Counted from the stretch's first letter, positions 8,082 through 17,494 are shown. The stretch: DNA of 64,000 nt from Streptomyces sp. NBC_01788 (GCF_035917575.1 NZ_CP109090.1:5518001-5582000); one strand, 5' to 3'. The notes: generated from the letters alone by a model not told the origin. Numbers and translations: made by a program.

Positions 8082-8537
8082 ATGGACGCGGACGACTCGG
8101 GCTCTCCGGACACCGGCTCTCCGGACATCGGCTTCCTGGCGAGGGGGCGTGTGACGACCCGGCTGCCGGCCCGGGACCTGGACCGGGCCCGGCGCTTCTA
8201 CGCCGACAGACTGGGGCTGCGGCCCGCCGAGGAGCGGCCGGGCGGGCTGCTGTACCGGTGCGGAGGGACCAGCTTCGTGGTCTTCCTCTCCACCGGGGCC
8301 TCGCCCGGCACGTTCACCCAGATGGCGTGGGAGGTCGACGACATCGAGGCGGCCGTGTCGGAGCTGCGGCGCCGCGGCGTCGTCCTCGAGGAGGTCGACA
8401 GGCCCAGGTTCCGCACGCGGGACGGCATCGCCGAGGTCGAGGGCAACTACCCGAGCAAGGGCGCGCGCGGAGAGCGCGGCGCCTGGTTCCGCGACAGCGA
8501 GGGAAACCTGCTGGGCATCGGCCAGCCCATGCACTAG
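8082..8537 (+). CDS. VOC-family (glyoxalase-like) protein
   Basis: 151 aa with one full vicinal-oxygen-chelate module: VTTRLPARDLDRARRFYADRLGL, a central GGTSFVVFLS strand, QMAWEVDDIEAAVSELRRRG and a C-terminal WFRDSEGNLLGI. Metal-binding positions of glyoxalase I are not clearly all present, so enzyme activity cannot be assigned. It follows cimA by 53 bases on the same strand. The substrate is unknown. Confidence 0.8.
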   Translation: MDADDSGSPDTGSPDIGFLARGRVTTRLPARDLDRARRFYADRLGLRPAEERPGGLLYRCGGTSFVVFLSTGASPGTFTQMAWEVDDIEAAVSELRRRGVVLEEVDRPRFRTRDGIAEVEGNYPSKGARGERGAWFRDSEGNLLGIGQPMH

Positions 8538-8549
8538 CCACCCCCCTCC

Positions 8550-9155
8550 TCAGGGAGCGCGCCAGATGTTGTCGAAGGCCGCGTTCTCGATGCGCCGCCG
8601 CTGCCGCACGGCCTCCAGCTCCGTCACCGCGTCGTTGACGGTGGCCAGAACGGTGACCAGGGCGTCGTCGTCCGGCGCGGTGAGCGGGGCGCCCGATTTC
8701 GCCTCGATGCCCACGGCGGCCGCGAGTCCGGCGATGACCGGGTCGCGGGAGGCCCAGCGCTCGGCCGCCGCGTGCCGCGCCGGTGTGTCGGCGGGCGTCT
8801 TCCGGTCGCCGCGCGCGGGCATCCAGCGGTGCCGCGGACCGGTGAGCTGCCCCTCCGCGTCCAGGGCGTCGATGTAGGCCACGGCCAGGCCCTCGCCGCG
8901 GCGCCACAGCCAGTCCTCGACGGACTCGTGCGGCGGCCGCTCCTTCAGCGACGCCGCCGCCCGGTCCAGCAAGGGGTCCCCGGTGTCACGCCGGGGGAGC
9001 GGCACGATGCGGTCGCCGTCCAGCCCGGCGGCCCCGGCGGCGAGCAGGTCGGCCAGTTCGGCGCCCGCCAGCGCGAGCGACAGATCGCCCTGCTCGACGG
9101 GGCGCTCGGACGGCACGTCCATGCTGATCAACAACAGGTCCCGAGGTGTGGTCAT
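8550..9155 (-). CDS. GPP34 (GOLPH3/Vps74-like) phosphoprotein
   Basis: 201 aa. The N-terminus MTTPRDLLLISMDVP and the pattern LSLALAGAELADLLAAG match the GPP34 family, whose eukaryotic members bind phosphatidylinositol-4-phosphate at the Golgi; actinobacterial homologues have no clear role. The start at 9155 is chosen because AGGAG lies 7 bases upstream, better than in-frame codons further out. Convergent with the VOC gene. Confidence 0.8.
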   Translation of the reverse strand: MTTPRDLLLISMDVPSERPVEQGDLSLALAGAELADLLAAGAAGLDGDRIVPLPRRDTGDPLLDRAAASLKERPPHESVEDWLWRRGEGLAVAYIDALDAEGQLTGPRHRWMPARGDRKTPADTPARHAAAERWASRDPVIAGLAAAVGIEAKSGAPLTAPDDDALVTVLATVNDAVTELEAVRQRRRIENAAFDNIWRAP

Positions 9156-9288
9156 GCCGGCGCTCCTGGTCGGGGTGGTCATGTCGGGCACGGGAACACC
9201 CTCGACCATACGTCCGCACCGGGCCGCCGGCCCGGTGCCGCGACCGGTGTCCGGCCGGCCGGAGGGGATTCCGGCCGGCCGGGCGGCA

Positions 9289-11169
9289 CTACTGCAACCG
9301 CCACTTCTGGTTGGCCGCTCCGGTGCACGACCAGATCTGCGCGCGGGCCCCGTTGGCCGAGGAGTTGTCGGTCACGTCCAGGCACTTGTCCGCGGCGAGG
9401 TTCACCACGTCACCGGTCGAGGCGTTGTACGACCACTGCTGGGCCTTGGTGCCGTTGCAGTCGTAGAGCTGCACCTTCGCCCCGTTGGCGGTCGACGCCG
9501 ACGTCACGTCGAGGCACTTGCCCAGCGCCCGTACCGACCCGTCCGGCTGGACCGTCCACTGCTGGGCCGTGCTGGAGTTGCAGTCGTAGAGCTGCACCGC
9601 CGTGCCGTTCGCCGACGAACCGCCCGCCACGTCCAGGCACCTGCCCGCGAGCCCGACGAACGCGCCCGACTTGCTGCCGCCGCCCGACTGCGTCCCGGAC
9701 CAGGTGAAGGTCGCCGAGGTCCGGCCCGGCAGCGAGTAGGTGGCGTGCTGTGAGCCCCAGTTGACGGTGACGGTCTTCGCGGTGGTGGCGTCGTTGTAGG
9801 CGATCAGGGCCTTGCCGCCGTCCGGGTTGCGCCAGGCGACGTTCGGCACCGCCGAGGATGCGGTGGACGCGATCCGCTGCGCACCCGGCCGTACGAACTT
9901 CGTCAGGTGCCCCATGTCGTAGTACTCGACCGTGTAGTCGACCTGTCCCGACCGTCCCTCGCCGTTCTGCACGGTGATCAGCCCGCTGCAGGTGCCGCAA
10001 CCGCCGTTGTGCGGGCCCCCCTTCTGGTCCACCGCCAGCGACCACTTGGTCACCGACTTCGCCCAGTTCCGGGTGTAGTCGACGATGTTGAGCATGTCCT
10101 CGCGCTGCTGGTGGCCGATCCAGGCGCCGCCCGAGTGCTCGGTGCCGAAGGCGTCCAGCTGCGGGTACCGGTTGTGCACGGTGGTCTGCATGGCGACGTT
10201 GCCGCCGTAACCGTGCCAGGCGATGCCGCCGAAGTTCGGGTGCGAGCGGACGGCCGCGTCGTCCACCGTCTGGGCGGCGTAGGAGTCGTAGGTGTCCCAG
10301 TTCCAGTCGTGCGCCAGCACCTTGGTGGACAGGCCCGCGGACTGGAGCTTGGGCAGCAGCTCGCTCTTGGTGAAGTAGGCGAGCCCACTGGCGTTCCAGC
10401 TCATCGAGGGGTAGCCGGAGCAGCAGGTGGGCTCGTTCTGGACGGTTACGTAGGACACCGGGATGCCCTGGTCCCGGTAGGCCTGGAGGTACTTCACGAA
10501 GTACGTGGCGTACGCCCCGTAGTCCTCCGCCTTCAGCCAGCCGCCGTTGAGCTGCCCGCTGTCCTTCATCCAGGCGGGCGCGGTCCAGGGCGAGGCCATC
10601 ACCGTGAGCGCCGGGTTGAGCTGGAGCGCCTGCCGGGTCAGCGGCACCACGTCGGCCAGATCGTGGGCGATGGAGAACTTCGTGAGCGACGGGTCGCTCT
10701 GCCCGGCCGGCACGTCGTCGTAGGTGTAGCCGTTGCGCGCCAGGTCGGAGGCGCCCATCGGGTTGCGCAGGAAGGAGAGCCCGATCCCGTCCGCGGGCGA
10801 GAACAGCTTCCGCATGGTCGCGTCCCGGGTCGACTGCGACAGCGCGCCGCTGCTGTTCATCAGCCAGGCCGCGGTGTCGGTGAAGGAGGCCCCGCCGCCG
10901 GTGAAGGTCTGGTAGCGGGTGTTCTCGTCGACGGTGATGTTCTCACCGCCGCCTCCGGTGCCGGACTGGAAGGCGAACGGCGTCTGCGGTTCGAGGCCGC
11001 GGACCACGTGCCGCCCGTCGGAGTCGTCGGTCGTGGTCAGCCAGGCGGTGACGGGCTCGCCCGCCGCGTGCGCGGCCGGGGCGCCCAGGGCCGTCAGGCC
11101 CGCCGTGGACAGCAGTCCGGCGAGCAGCAGCCGCAGCGCGCGACCGCGTCTGTCGAGAAAGGGGTGCAT
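9289..11169 (-). CDS. secreted GH30 glycoside hydrolase with ricin-type lectin domain
   Basis: 626 aa. A signal peptide (1-36, ending AHA) is followed by a GH30 barrel, then a ricin-B/CBM13 trefoil with three Q-x-W repeats (QQWTV, QQWSY, QKWRL) and three CLDV motifs. The likely acid/base is E246 (VQNEPT) and the nucleophile E344 (FGTEHSGG). GH30 members act on glucosylceramide, beta-1,6-glucan, beta-1,6-galactan or xylan; the substrate here is not decided by sequence. It is divergent from the secreted GH3 enzyme, with which it may share control. Confidence 0.87.
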   Translation of the reverse strand: MHPFLDRRGRALRLLLAGLLSTAGLTALGAPAAHAAGEPVTAWLTTTDDSDGRHVVRGLEPQTPFAFQSGTGGGGENITVDENTRYQTFTGGGASFTDTAAWLMNSSGALSQSTRDATMRKLFSPADGIGLSFLRNPMGASDLARNGYTYDDVPAGQSDPSLTKFSIAHDLADVVPLTRQALQLNPALTVMASPWTAPAWMKDSGQLNGGWLKAEDYGAYATYFVKYLQAYRDQGIPVSYVTVQNEPTCCSGYPSMSWNASGLAYFTKSELLPKLQSAGLSTKVLAHDWNWDTYDSYAAQTVDDAAVRSHPNFGGIAWHGYGGNVAMQTTVHNRYPQLDAFGTEHSGGAWIGHQQREDMLNIVDYTRNWAKSVTKWSLAVDQKGGPHNGGCGTCSGLITVQNGEGRSGQVDYTVEYYDMGHLTKFVRPGAQRIASTASSAVPNVAWRNPDGGKALIAYNDATTAKTVTVNWGSQHATYSLPGRTSATFTWSGTQSGGGSKSGAFVGLAGRCLDVAGGSSANGTAVQLYDCNSSTAQQWTVQPDGSVRALGKCLDVTSASTANGAKVQLYDCNGTKAQQWSYNASTGDVVNLAADKCLDVTDNSSANGARAQIWSCTGAANQKWRLQ

Positions 11170-11326
11170 CGGGTGCCGCCCTTCGTGAGGTGGGGGATGG
11201 GGCGTGCGAGCGGTGAGTAAATGACGGCTTCGGGGCCGAGTCAAGAGGGTGCGCGTTCAGGAGCCGAAGCGACAACCCCCTTGATCCGGCCGTGAGTTGG
11301 CTATCCCCGCAGTCCGGCGTGAAGTC

Positions 11327-11383
11327 TTGACGACAGTGGCAGGACACTAGTTCACTCAAGCCGTGATCTAAGTCGTGAGTGAA
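11327..11383 (+). promoter_or_regulatory. candidate promoter and operator before the GH3 gene
   Basis: TTGACG (11327-11332) and TAGTTC (11348-11353), 15 bases apart, resemble a vegetative promoter with short spacing. An inverted repeat TTCACTC (11351-11357) / GAGTGAA (11377-11383) overlaps the -10 and the expected start. A second near-palindrome, CTGGGGAATTCCCAG, lies at 11391-11405. Both sit in the 257-bp region between the divergent GH30 and GH3 genes. Confidence 0.45.
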
Positions 11384-11426
11384 TCATGAGCCTGGGGAAT
11401 TCCCAGAGCCGAGGGAAGGTCCGTCC

Positions 11427-14400
11427 ATGCGAAGAACCGCCCTGCTCGTCTCCGCCGGCCTGCTCGCCGCGCTGATCCCGCTGACGTCGGCACACGCGGC
11501 CGGCGACCCGGGGCCCGCCCCCGTGTCCATCGACCGCTTCGAGGGCGAGGTGCCCTTCGCCGCACAGCCCGCGGAGGGCATCTTCACCTGGGGCGGCGAC
11601 AGCGACGATCCGCCCACGCTGCAGTTCGCCGACCGCTCCGACGCGCCCGAGGGCGCCAAGGTCCTCTCCGGTACGTACGACATCAGCGGCTACGGCGGCT
11701 TCACCCACGACTTCGCGGCCGCCCTGCCGGCCCACGACTGGTCCGCCCACCAGGGCATCCGGTTCTGGTGGGAGGGCCAGAACAACGGCAGGAAGATCGC
11801 CTTCGAGATCAAGGACGGCGGTGCGCACGGCGAGGCGTCCGAGCTGTGGACGACCTCCTTCACCGACGACTTCACCGGCTGGAAGCAGATCGAGCTGCCC
11901 TTCGGTGACTTCACCTATCGCACGGACTACCAGCCGGTCGGCGGCATCGACCACGTCCTCGGCCTCACCGCGATGTGGGGGTACGCCGTCACCCTGCCGA
12001 CCGGCGTCAAGGGCCGGTTCGCCATGGACGACGTGCAGTTGTACGGCAGGGCCGACCAGTCGGCGCGCGCCTCCGTCACCACCGACGCCCCGGTCTACCC
12101 GGTCACCGCGGGCGGCACGGCGGCGGTGAAGGTCACTGTCGCCACCACCGGCTCCGCCCCGCTCGACGAGCCGGTGACGGTCGCCTACCGCACCGGCACC
12201 GGCACCGCCGAGTCCGGCAAGGACTACACCCCGGCCTCCGGCACCCTCACCTTCCCCGCGGGCACCGCCTCCGGCACCTCCCGCACCCTGAAGGTCGCCA
12301 CCCTCAAGGCCAAGGCCGCGAAGGGCGCCGGGACGATCCCGCTGCAGCTCGCCGTCACCGGCGCCAAGGCCCCCGCCGAGAACCCGCAGATCGTCGTCGA
12401 CGCGCACGGACTGCCGTACCTCGACAGCAAGCTGTCGGTGCGCAAGCGGGTCGCGGACCTGATCTCCCGGATGTCCCTGGAGGAGAAGGCCGGGCAGATG
12501 ACCCAGGCCGAGCGCGGGGCGATGACCGCGCCTGGCGACATCGCCGCCTACGACCTCGGCTCCCTGCTGTCCGGCGGCGGCTCGACCCCGACGCCCAACA
12601 CGCCGCAGGCCTGGGCGAAGATGATCGACGACTTCCAGCTGCGCACCCGGGCCACCCGCTTCCAGATCCCGCTGATCTACGGGGTGGACGCGGTGCACGG
12701 GCACAACAACCTGGCCGGTGCCACGGTCATGCCGCACAACATCGGCATCGGCGCCTCCCGCGACCCCCGGCTGGCCGAGAAGACCGGCGCGGTGACGGCG
12801 AGCGAGGTCCGCGCCACCGGGATCCAGTGGGACTTCGCGCCCTGCCTGTGCGTCACCCGCGACGAACGCTGGGGCCGCTCCTACGAGTCCTTCGGCGAGG
12901 ACCCGGCGCTGGTGGACTCCATGGAGACCGTCATCCAGGGCCTTCAGGGACGCGCTGACGGGCGTGACCTGAGCCGCGGTGACAAGGTGCTGGCCACCGC
13001 CAAGCACTTCGTCGGCGACGGCGGCACCCTGTACGGCTCCTCCACCACCGGCTCCTACCCGATCGACCAGGGCGTCACCAAGGTCACCCGGCAGCAGTTG
13101 GAGGACATCCACCTGGCGCCGTACCGGACGGCCGTGGCCCGGGGCATCGGCTCGGTCATGCCGTCGTACTCCTCGCTGGACATCGCCGGTGACGGGCAGG
13201 GCCCGGTGAAGATGCACGCCCGCGGCGACATGATCAACGGCGTGCTCAAGGACCGCATGGGCTTCGACGGCTTCGTCATCAGCGACTGGGCCGCCATCGA
13301 CCAGCTCCCCGGCGACGCCGCCACGCAGGTCCGCACGTCGGTCAACGCCGGCCTGGACATGATCATGGTGCCGTACGCGTACCAGGCCTTCCGGGCGAAC
13401 CTGGTCGCCGAGGTGAAGGCGGGCCGGATCAGCGTCGAGCGGATCGACGACGCGGTCTCCCGGATCCTCACCAAGAAGTTCGAGCTGGGCCTGTTCGAGC
13501 ACCCCTACTCCGACACCGCCGGCGCCTCCCGGATCGGCTCCGCCGACCACCGCGCCGTCGCCCGGCAGGCAGCCGCCGAGTCCCAGGTGCTGCTGAAGAA
13601 CAAGGGCGGCCTGCTGCCGCTGAAGAAGAAGGCCAAGGTCTACGTGGCCGGGTCCAACGCCGACGACCTCGGCAACCAGACCGGTGGCTGGACCATCACC
13701 TGGCAGGGCGAGTCCGGCACCCACACCCAGGGCACGACGATCCTCCAGGCCATGCGCAAGGCGAGCGGGAACGTCACCTACTCCAAGGACGCCTCGGCGC
13801 CCACGTCCGGTCACGACGTGGGGGTGGTCGTCGTCGGCGAGACCCCGTACGCCGAGGGCGTGGGCGACGTCGGCAACGGCCACGACCTCCAGCTCTCGGC
13901 CGCCGACCGGGCCGCCGTGGACAAGGTGTGCGGGGCCATGAAGTGCGCGGTGCTGGTCGTCTCCGGGCGTCCGCAGCTCATCGGCGACCGGCTCGGGAAG
14001 ATCGATGCCCTCGTCGCCTCCTGGCTGCCGGGAACCGAGGGCGACGGCGTGGCCGACGTGCTCTACGGCACCCGGCCCTTCACCGGGCAGCTCCCGGTGA
14101 CCTGGCCGAAGTCGCAGGAGCAGCTCCCGATCAACGTGGGCGACACGGCGTACGACCCGCAGTTCCCGTACGGCTGGGGCCTGACCACGCTCAGCGGCGT
14201 CCCGGCGGGCGGCACGGCGACGCTCAAGGCGCTGGGCCTGGCGGCGCGGGCGGCCGAGCGGGTGGGCGCCGACACGGTGGGCCGCGAGCTGGTCACCAAG
14301 GCCCGGCTGATCGTTCAGCAGAAGGCGGACGGGCGGATGAGCGCGGCGATGGCGAAGCCCTTCGCCGACGCGGATCATCTGCTGCTGACGGGACGGTACG

Positions 14401-14444
14401 GAGCGGCGGTGGATCAGCTCACGAAGGCCTACTCGGCCGCGTGA
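11427..14444 (+). CDS. secreted multidomain GH3 beta-glucosidase-type hydrolase
   Basis: 1005 aa from the ATG at 11427 (GAGGGAAGG upstream). Order: signal peptide (ends AHA); a CBM11-like jelly-roll domain (about 35-210; FTHDFAAAL, GIRFWWEGQNNGRKIAFEIKD); a Calx-beta motif (about 215-320; GKDYTPASGTLTFPAG); then the GH3 N- and C-domains (about 335-1005). The catalytic nucleophile is probably D620 (VISDWAAID); the K526-H527 pair (KHFVGDGG) is conserved. The substrate is most likely a beta-glucan or cello-oligosaccharide. Its divergent arrangement with the GH30 gene suggests joint polysaccharide breakdown. Confidence 0.9.
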   Translation: MRRTALLVSAGLLAALIPLTSAHAAGDPGPAPVSIDRFEGEVPFAAQPAEGIFTWGGDSDDPPTLQFADRSDAPEGAKVLSGTYDISGYGGFTHDFAAALPAHDWSAHQGIRFWWEGQNNGRKIAFEIKDGGAHGEASELWTTSFTDDFTGWKQIELPFGDFTYRTDYQPVGGIDHVLGLTAMWGYAVTLPTGVKGRFAMDDVQLYGRADQSARASVTTDAPVYPVTAGGTAAVKVTVATTGSAPLDEPVTVAYRTGTGTAESGKDYTPASGTLTFPAGTASGTSRTLKVATLKAKAAKGAGTIPLQLAVTGAKAPAENPQIVVDAHGLPYLDSKLSVRKRVADLISRMSLEEKAGQMTQAERGAMTAPGDIAAYDLGSLLSGGGSTPTPNTPQAWAKMIDDFQLRTRATRFQIPLIYGVDAVHGHNNLAGATVMPHNIGIGASRDPRLAEKTGAVTASEVRATGIQWDFAPCLCVTRDERWGRSYESFGEDPALVDSMETVIQGLQGRADGRDLSRGDKVLATAKHFVGDGGTLYGSSTTGSYPIDQGVTKVTRQQLEDIHLAPYRTAVARGIGSVMPSYSSLDIAGDGQGPVKMHARGDMINGVLKDRMGFDGFVISDWAAIDQLPGDAATQVRTSVNAGLDMIMVPYAYQAFRANLVAEVKAGRISVERIDDAVSRILTKKFELGLFEHPYSDTAGASRIGSADHRAVARQAAAESQVLLKNKGGLLPLKKKAKVYVAGSNADDLGNQTGGWTITWQGESGTHTQGTTILQAMRKASGNVTYSKDASAPTSGHDVGVVVVGETPYAEGVGDVGNGHDLQLSAADRAAVDKVCGAMKCAVLVVSGRPQLIGDRLGKIDALVASWLPGTEGDGVADVLYGTRPFTGQLPVTWPKSQEQLPINVGDTAYDPQFPYGWGLTTLSGVPAGGTATLKALGLAARAAERVGADTVGRELVTKARLIVQQKADGRMSAAMAKPFADADHLLLTGRYGAAVDQLTKAYSAA

Positions 14445-14454
14445 GTCGAAAGCA

Positions 14455-14491
14455 GGGGGCGTCCCGCGCGGCTGCGCGGGACGCCCCCTTT
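14455..14491 (+). terminator. intrinsic terminator after the GH3 gene
   Basis: Perfect 15-bp stem (14455-14469 with 14474-14488), a GGCT loop, then TTT. It begins 10 bases after the stop codon. Confidence 0.85.
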
Positions 14492-14534
14492 GCTCACGAC
14501 GGCCGGTTTGTCCGTATTCCGGTAACTTCGAAGC

Positions 14535-16022
14535 ATGAAGGCCGCCGCCCCGACCCGAGCCCTTCTCCGCCCTCTTCTCGCCCTCGCGGCCGCCGTGATG
14601 GTCGCGGCCCCGGCCTCCGTCGCGGCGGAGGTCCCGACGAGCGCGAGGACGACGCCCGCTGCCGCCGTGCCCATGGCGGCCCCGGTCGTGAACGTCCGGC
14701 CCGACGCGGTCGCGCTGCCGGGCGGTGTGCCGCGGGTCGCGGCGGTGACCAGTGTCTCCGCGATCGCCCAGGCGCTCCGCAGGAGTCCGGTCTACGTCGA
14801 TCCGGCCGCGTCCGCACAGCTCTCGCGCGCCGACGCCGCCGCGCTCACCCGGCGGATCAAGGACGCCGGAAAACCCCTGTTCATCGCGGTACTGCCGGCG
14901 GACTACCCGACGCGGAACCTGTTCACCGAGCTGCGCACGGCCACCGGCATCACCGGCGCCTACGCCGTCCGCCTCGGCGACAGGTTCGACGCCCGCGCCG
15001 ACTCCTCGGTGCTGTCGCGCACGGCCGTGGGCAACCTGGTCACCAGCGTCCAGGGGGAGAGCGCCAGGACCCAGCTCACCGACTTCACCGACCGTGCCCT
15101 GGCCGGCATGGGCGGCTCGGCGCCCCGCACCTGGGGTGACACCGGGCACCGCGGCACGGTCCCGAACACGGCGCTGATCACCGCCGCCGCGGTCCTGGTG
15201 GCGGGCGGCGTGGGAGCGTACGCCCTGGTCAGGCGCGGCAGGAGTCGCCGGGAGGCGGAGCAGCGGGCCGCGCTGGAGAAGCTGCGGGTCGTGGTCGACG
15301 AGGACATCACCGCCTTCGGTGAGGAGCTGGACCGCCTCGACTTCCATCCGGCGGAGGCCGGCGCGGACGACGCCATGCGCGCCGACTACGAGCGTGCGCT
15401 GGACGCCTACGAACAGGCCAAGCAGTACATGGCCGCCGCCGACAGGCCGGAGGATGTGCGGGCGGTGACCCAGGCCCTGGAGGACGGGCGGTTCTCGCTC
15501 GCCCAGCTCGCCGCGCGCCGCGAGGGCCGTCCGCTGCCCGAGCGCCGTCCGCCCTGCTTCTTCGACCCGCGCCACGGCCCGTCGGTCACCGACGCCACCT
15601 GGACGCCCCCGGGCGGCTCACCCCGCGAGGTCCCGGTGTGTGCGGCCGACCAGGCCCGCCTGGCCGACGGGCGCGACCCGCGTGTGCGCGAGGTCGACAC
15701 CGAATGGGGCCGCCGCCCCTACTGGGACGCCGGCCCCGCGTACGGCCCCTGGGCGGGCGGCTACTTCGGCGGCGGCCTCCTGCCCGGCCTTCTGGTCGGC
15801 ACGCTGCTCGGCAGCATGATGGCCACCCCGTCGTACGCGGCCGACTACGGCACCGGCTACGGCGACTTCGGCGCGTACGGCGGCCCCCAGGGCGGCGACC
15901 TGTCGGGCGCGGACTTCGACCCCGGTGACTTCAGCGGTGGCTTCGGCGACGGCGGGGGAGGCGACTTCGGCGGCGGGGGCGACTTCGGTGGGGGAGGCGG
16001 TGACTTCGGGGGCGGGTTCTGA
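14535..16022 (+). CDS. membrane protein with Gly-Asp-Phe-rich tail
   Basis: 495 aa. Signal or first membrane segment at 1-31; an extracytoplasmic domain (about 60-200); a transmembrane helix at about 211-232 followed by RRGRSRRE; a cytoplasmic helical part (240-340); a conserved CFFDPRHGPS block; and a C-terminal tail of GDFGGG repeats. The N-terminal part resembles TPM-like envelope proteins in layout (LSRADAAALTRRIKDAGKPLFIAVLP), but catalytic function is not evident. Transcribed alone between the GH3 gene and the convergent yceI. Confidence 0.75.
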   Translation: MKAAAPTRALLRPLLALAAAVMVAAPASVAAEVPTSARTTPAAAVPMAAPVVNVRPDAVALPGGVPRVAAVTSVSAIAQALRRSPVYVDPAASAQLSRADAAALTRRIKDAGKPLFIAVLPADYPTRNLFTELRTATGITGAYAVRLGDRFDARADSSVLSRTAVGNLVTSVQGESARTQLTDFTDRALAGMGGSAPRTWGDTGHRGTVPNTALITAAAVLVAGGVGAYALVRRGRSRREAEQRAALEKLRVVVDEDITAFGEELDRLDFHPAEAGADDAMRADYERALDAYEQAKQYMAAADRPEDVRAVTQALEDGRFSLAQLAARREGRPLPERRPPCFFDPRHGPSVTDATWTPPGGSPREVPVCAADQARLADGRDPRVREVDTEWGRRPYWDAGPAYGPWAGGYFGGGLLPGLLVGTLLGSMMATPSYAADYGTGYGDFGAYGGPQGGDLSGADFDPGDFSGGFGDGGGGDFGGGGDFGGGGGDFGGGF

Positions 16023-16029
16023 GCCCGGC

Positions 16030-16641
16030 TCAGGCGTTCTTGACGGCCGAGATGTCGAAGCTCAGCTTGATCTTGTCGGACACCAGGACACCGCCGGTCT
16101 CCAGGGCCGCGTTCCAGGTCAGGCCCCACTCCGAGCGCAGGATCTCGGCCTTGCCCTCGAAGCCGACGCGCTCGTTGCCGAACGGGTCCTTCGCGGCGCC
16201 GTTGAACTCGAGGTCGATGGTGAGCGGCTTGGTGACACCGAGGATGGTCAGGTCACCGGTGATGCGGTAGTCGTCGCCGCCCAGGGCCTCCGCCTTGGTG
16301 GAGCGGAAGGTCATCTGCGGGAACTCCTCGGTCCTGAAGAAGTCCGCGCTCTTCAGGTGGCCGTCGCGGTCCGCGGAGCCCGTGTCGATGCTGTCCATCC
16401 TGACGTCGATGGACGCGGTCGAGGCGGCCGGGTCGGTGCCGTCCAGGTGCAGGGCACCGGTGAAGTCGTTGAACTTGCCCTTGACGTTCGTGACCATGGC
16501 GTGCCGCGCGACGAAGCCGAGCGTGGAGTGCGACGGGTCGATCGTGTACTCGCCGGTGAGCGCGGCCAGAGCCGGGTTCACGGCGGCGGGGGCGGCGCTG
16601 GTGGTGCCGGTGGTGACGTTCTTGCGGCCGAAGATGCCCAT
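16030..16641 (-). CDS. YceI-family lipid-binding protein
   Basis: 203 aa. YceI lipocalin-like beta-barrel features: YTIDPSHSTLGFVARHAMVTNVKG, a central ALHLDGTDPAASTASIDVRM, DGHLKSADFF and a C-terminal LSFDISAVK. The family binds polyisoprenoid lipids; physiological roles are poorly defined. The start MGIFGRK at 16641 is set by AGGAG 7 bases upstream. There is no signal peptide, so it is probably cytoplasmic. The palindrome at 16698-16711 upstream suggests MarR-type control. Confidence 0.87.
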   Translation of the reverse strand: MGIFGRKNVTTGTTSAAPAAVNPALAALTGEYTIDPSHSTLGFVARHAMVTNVKGKFNDFTGALHLDGTDPAASTASIDVRMDSIDTGSADRDGHLKSADFFRTEEFPQMTFRSTKAEALGGDDYRITGDLTILGVTKPLTIDLEFNGAAKDPFGNERVGFEGKAEILRSEWGLTWNAALETGGVLVSDKIKLSFDISAVKNA

Positions 16642-16697
16642 GAGGTGCTCCTTAGGGACGGTGGGTTCGCTCGGTGCCGAGGCGGAGCGCCCAGTAA

Positions 16698-16711
16698 GTT
16701 GAAGATTCAAC
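16698..16711 (-). promoter_or_regulatory. palindromic operator upstream of yceI (MarR-like)
   Basis: GTTGAA-GA-TTCAAC is a perfect 6-bp-arm palindrome 57 bases before the yceI start. A degenerate second copy (GTTCGA-CT-TTCAAC) lies at 16743-16756, 45 bases away. Short palindromes of this form are typical MarR-family sites. No marR gene lies adjacent in the window, so the regulator must be encoded elsewhere. Confidence 0.55.
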
Positions 16712-16910
16712 GAGGTGAACGGTTACGACCGTAGACCTATTCCGTTCGACTTTCAACATCATCCGGTACGTGTTCGCGGGATGGCGGACAGTAATCGCTT
16801 ACGCCCTCTGGCGGACGCGCGTAGACCTCGGGCACTATCTCCCTGCACCACCTGCACCACCTGCACAGCCGCCCCACAGGACGCACGGCCGACAGCAGGA
16901 AGGTTCCCCC

Positions 16911-17435
16911 ATGAAGATCACGAAGGTCGGCAAGCTCACCAAGGCCCGCGCCGCGGTCACCGCTCTCGCCCTCGTCGTCGCCCCCGGTGTCGCGGTCATC
17001 GGCACGGCCACCGAGGCCTCCGCCGCCACCAAGATCAGCCACGCCACCGCCACTCAGATGTTCCGCGACGTGGGCGTCACCTGGTCCTCCTCCGGCAACT
17101 GCTCCGACCGCAACGTCTCCACCTGTACGTCCTTCGACCAGCTCAACCTGGACACCGCGAAGGGGGCGCAGACCCTCAAGAAGGCCAGCGGCTGCGCCCT
17201 CAACATCACCGGCGGCACGGAGACCGGCCACGCCTCCGGCACCTACTCCCACTGGAACGGCTACAAGCTCGACTACGGCAAGAACACCTGCGTGACCAAC
17301 TACATCAAGAACTACTTCGCCTACATCGGCCTGCGCGGCGACGGCGCCCCCCAGTACCAGTCGGGCTCCGGCAACATCTACGCCGACGAGGGCAACCACT
17401 GGGACGTCCTGTACTACAACTGCGGCGGCTGCTGA
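16911..17435 (+). CDS. small secreted protein with M15-peptidase-like motifs
   Basis: 174 aa. A signal peptide (about 1-40, ending ASA) precedes a compact domain with six cysteines (CSDR, CTSF, GCAL, TCVT, CGGC), implying disulphides. GHASGTYSHWNGYKLD followed near the end by EGNHWDV resembles the HxxGxxxD ... WH/HW metal-binding signature of D-Ala-D-Ala peptidases (M15 type), so a zinc cell-wall peptidase or relative is possible. This is motif reading only. A GC-rich hairpin follows (17452-17494). Confidence 0.75.
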   Translation: MKITKVGKLTKARAAVTALALVVAPGVAVIGTATEASAATKISHATATQMFRDVGVTWSSSGNCSDRNVSTCTSFDQLNLDTAKGAQTLKKASGCALNITGGTETGHASGTYSHWNGYKLDYGKNTCVTNYIKNYFAYIGLRGDGAPQYQSGSGNIYADEGNHWDVLYYNCGGC

Positions 17436-17451
17436 CCCGGCGCCGCCCTAC

Positions 17452-17494
17452 CCCGGACGGCGGCTACGCTCTGTGTGAGCCGCCGCCGTCCGGG
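17452..17494 (+). terminator. hairpin after the small secreted protein gene
   Basis: 13-bp GC stem with a 3-base bulge in the right arm and a 12-base loop, 17 bases after the stop. There is no T-run, as is common for Streptomyces terminators. The rest of the gap to 17709 holds no gene that I can support. Confidence 0.5.
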
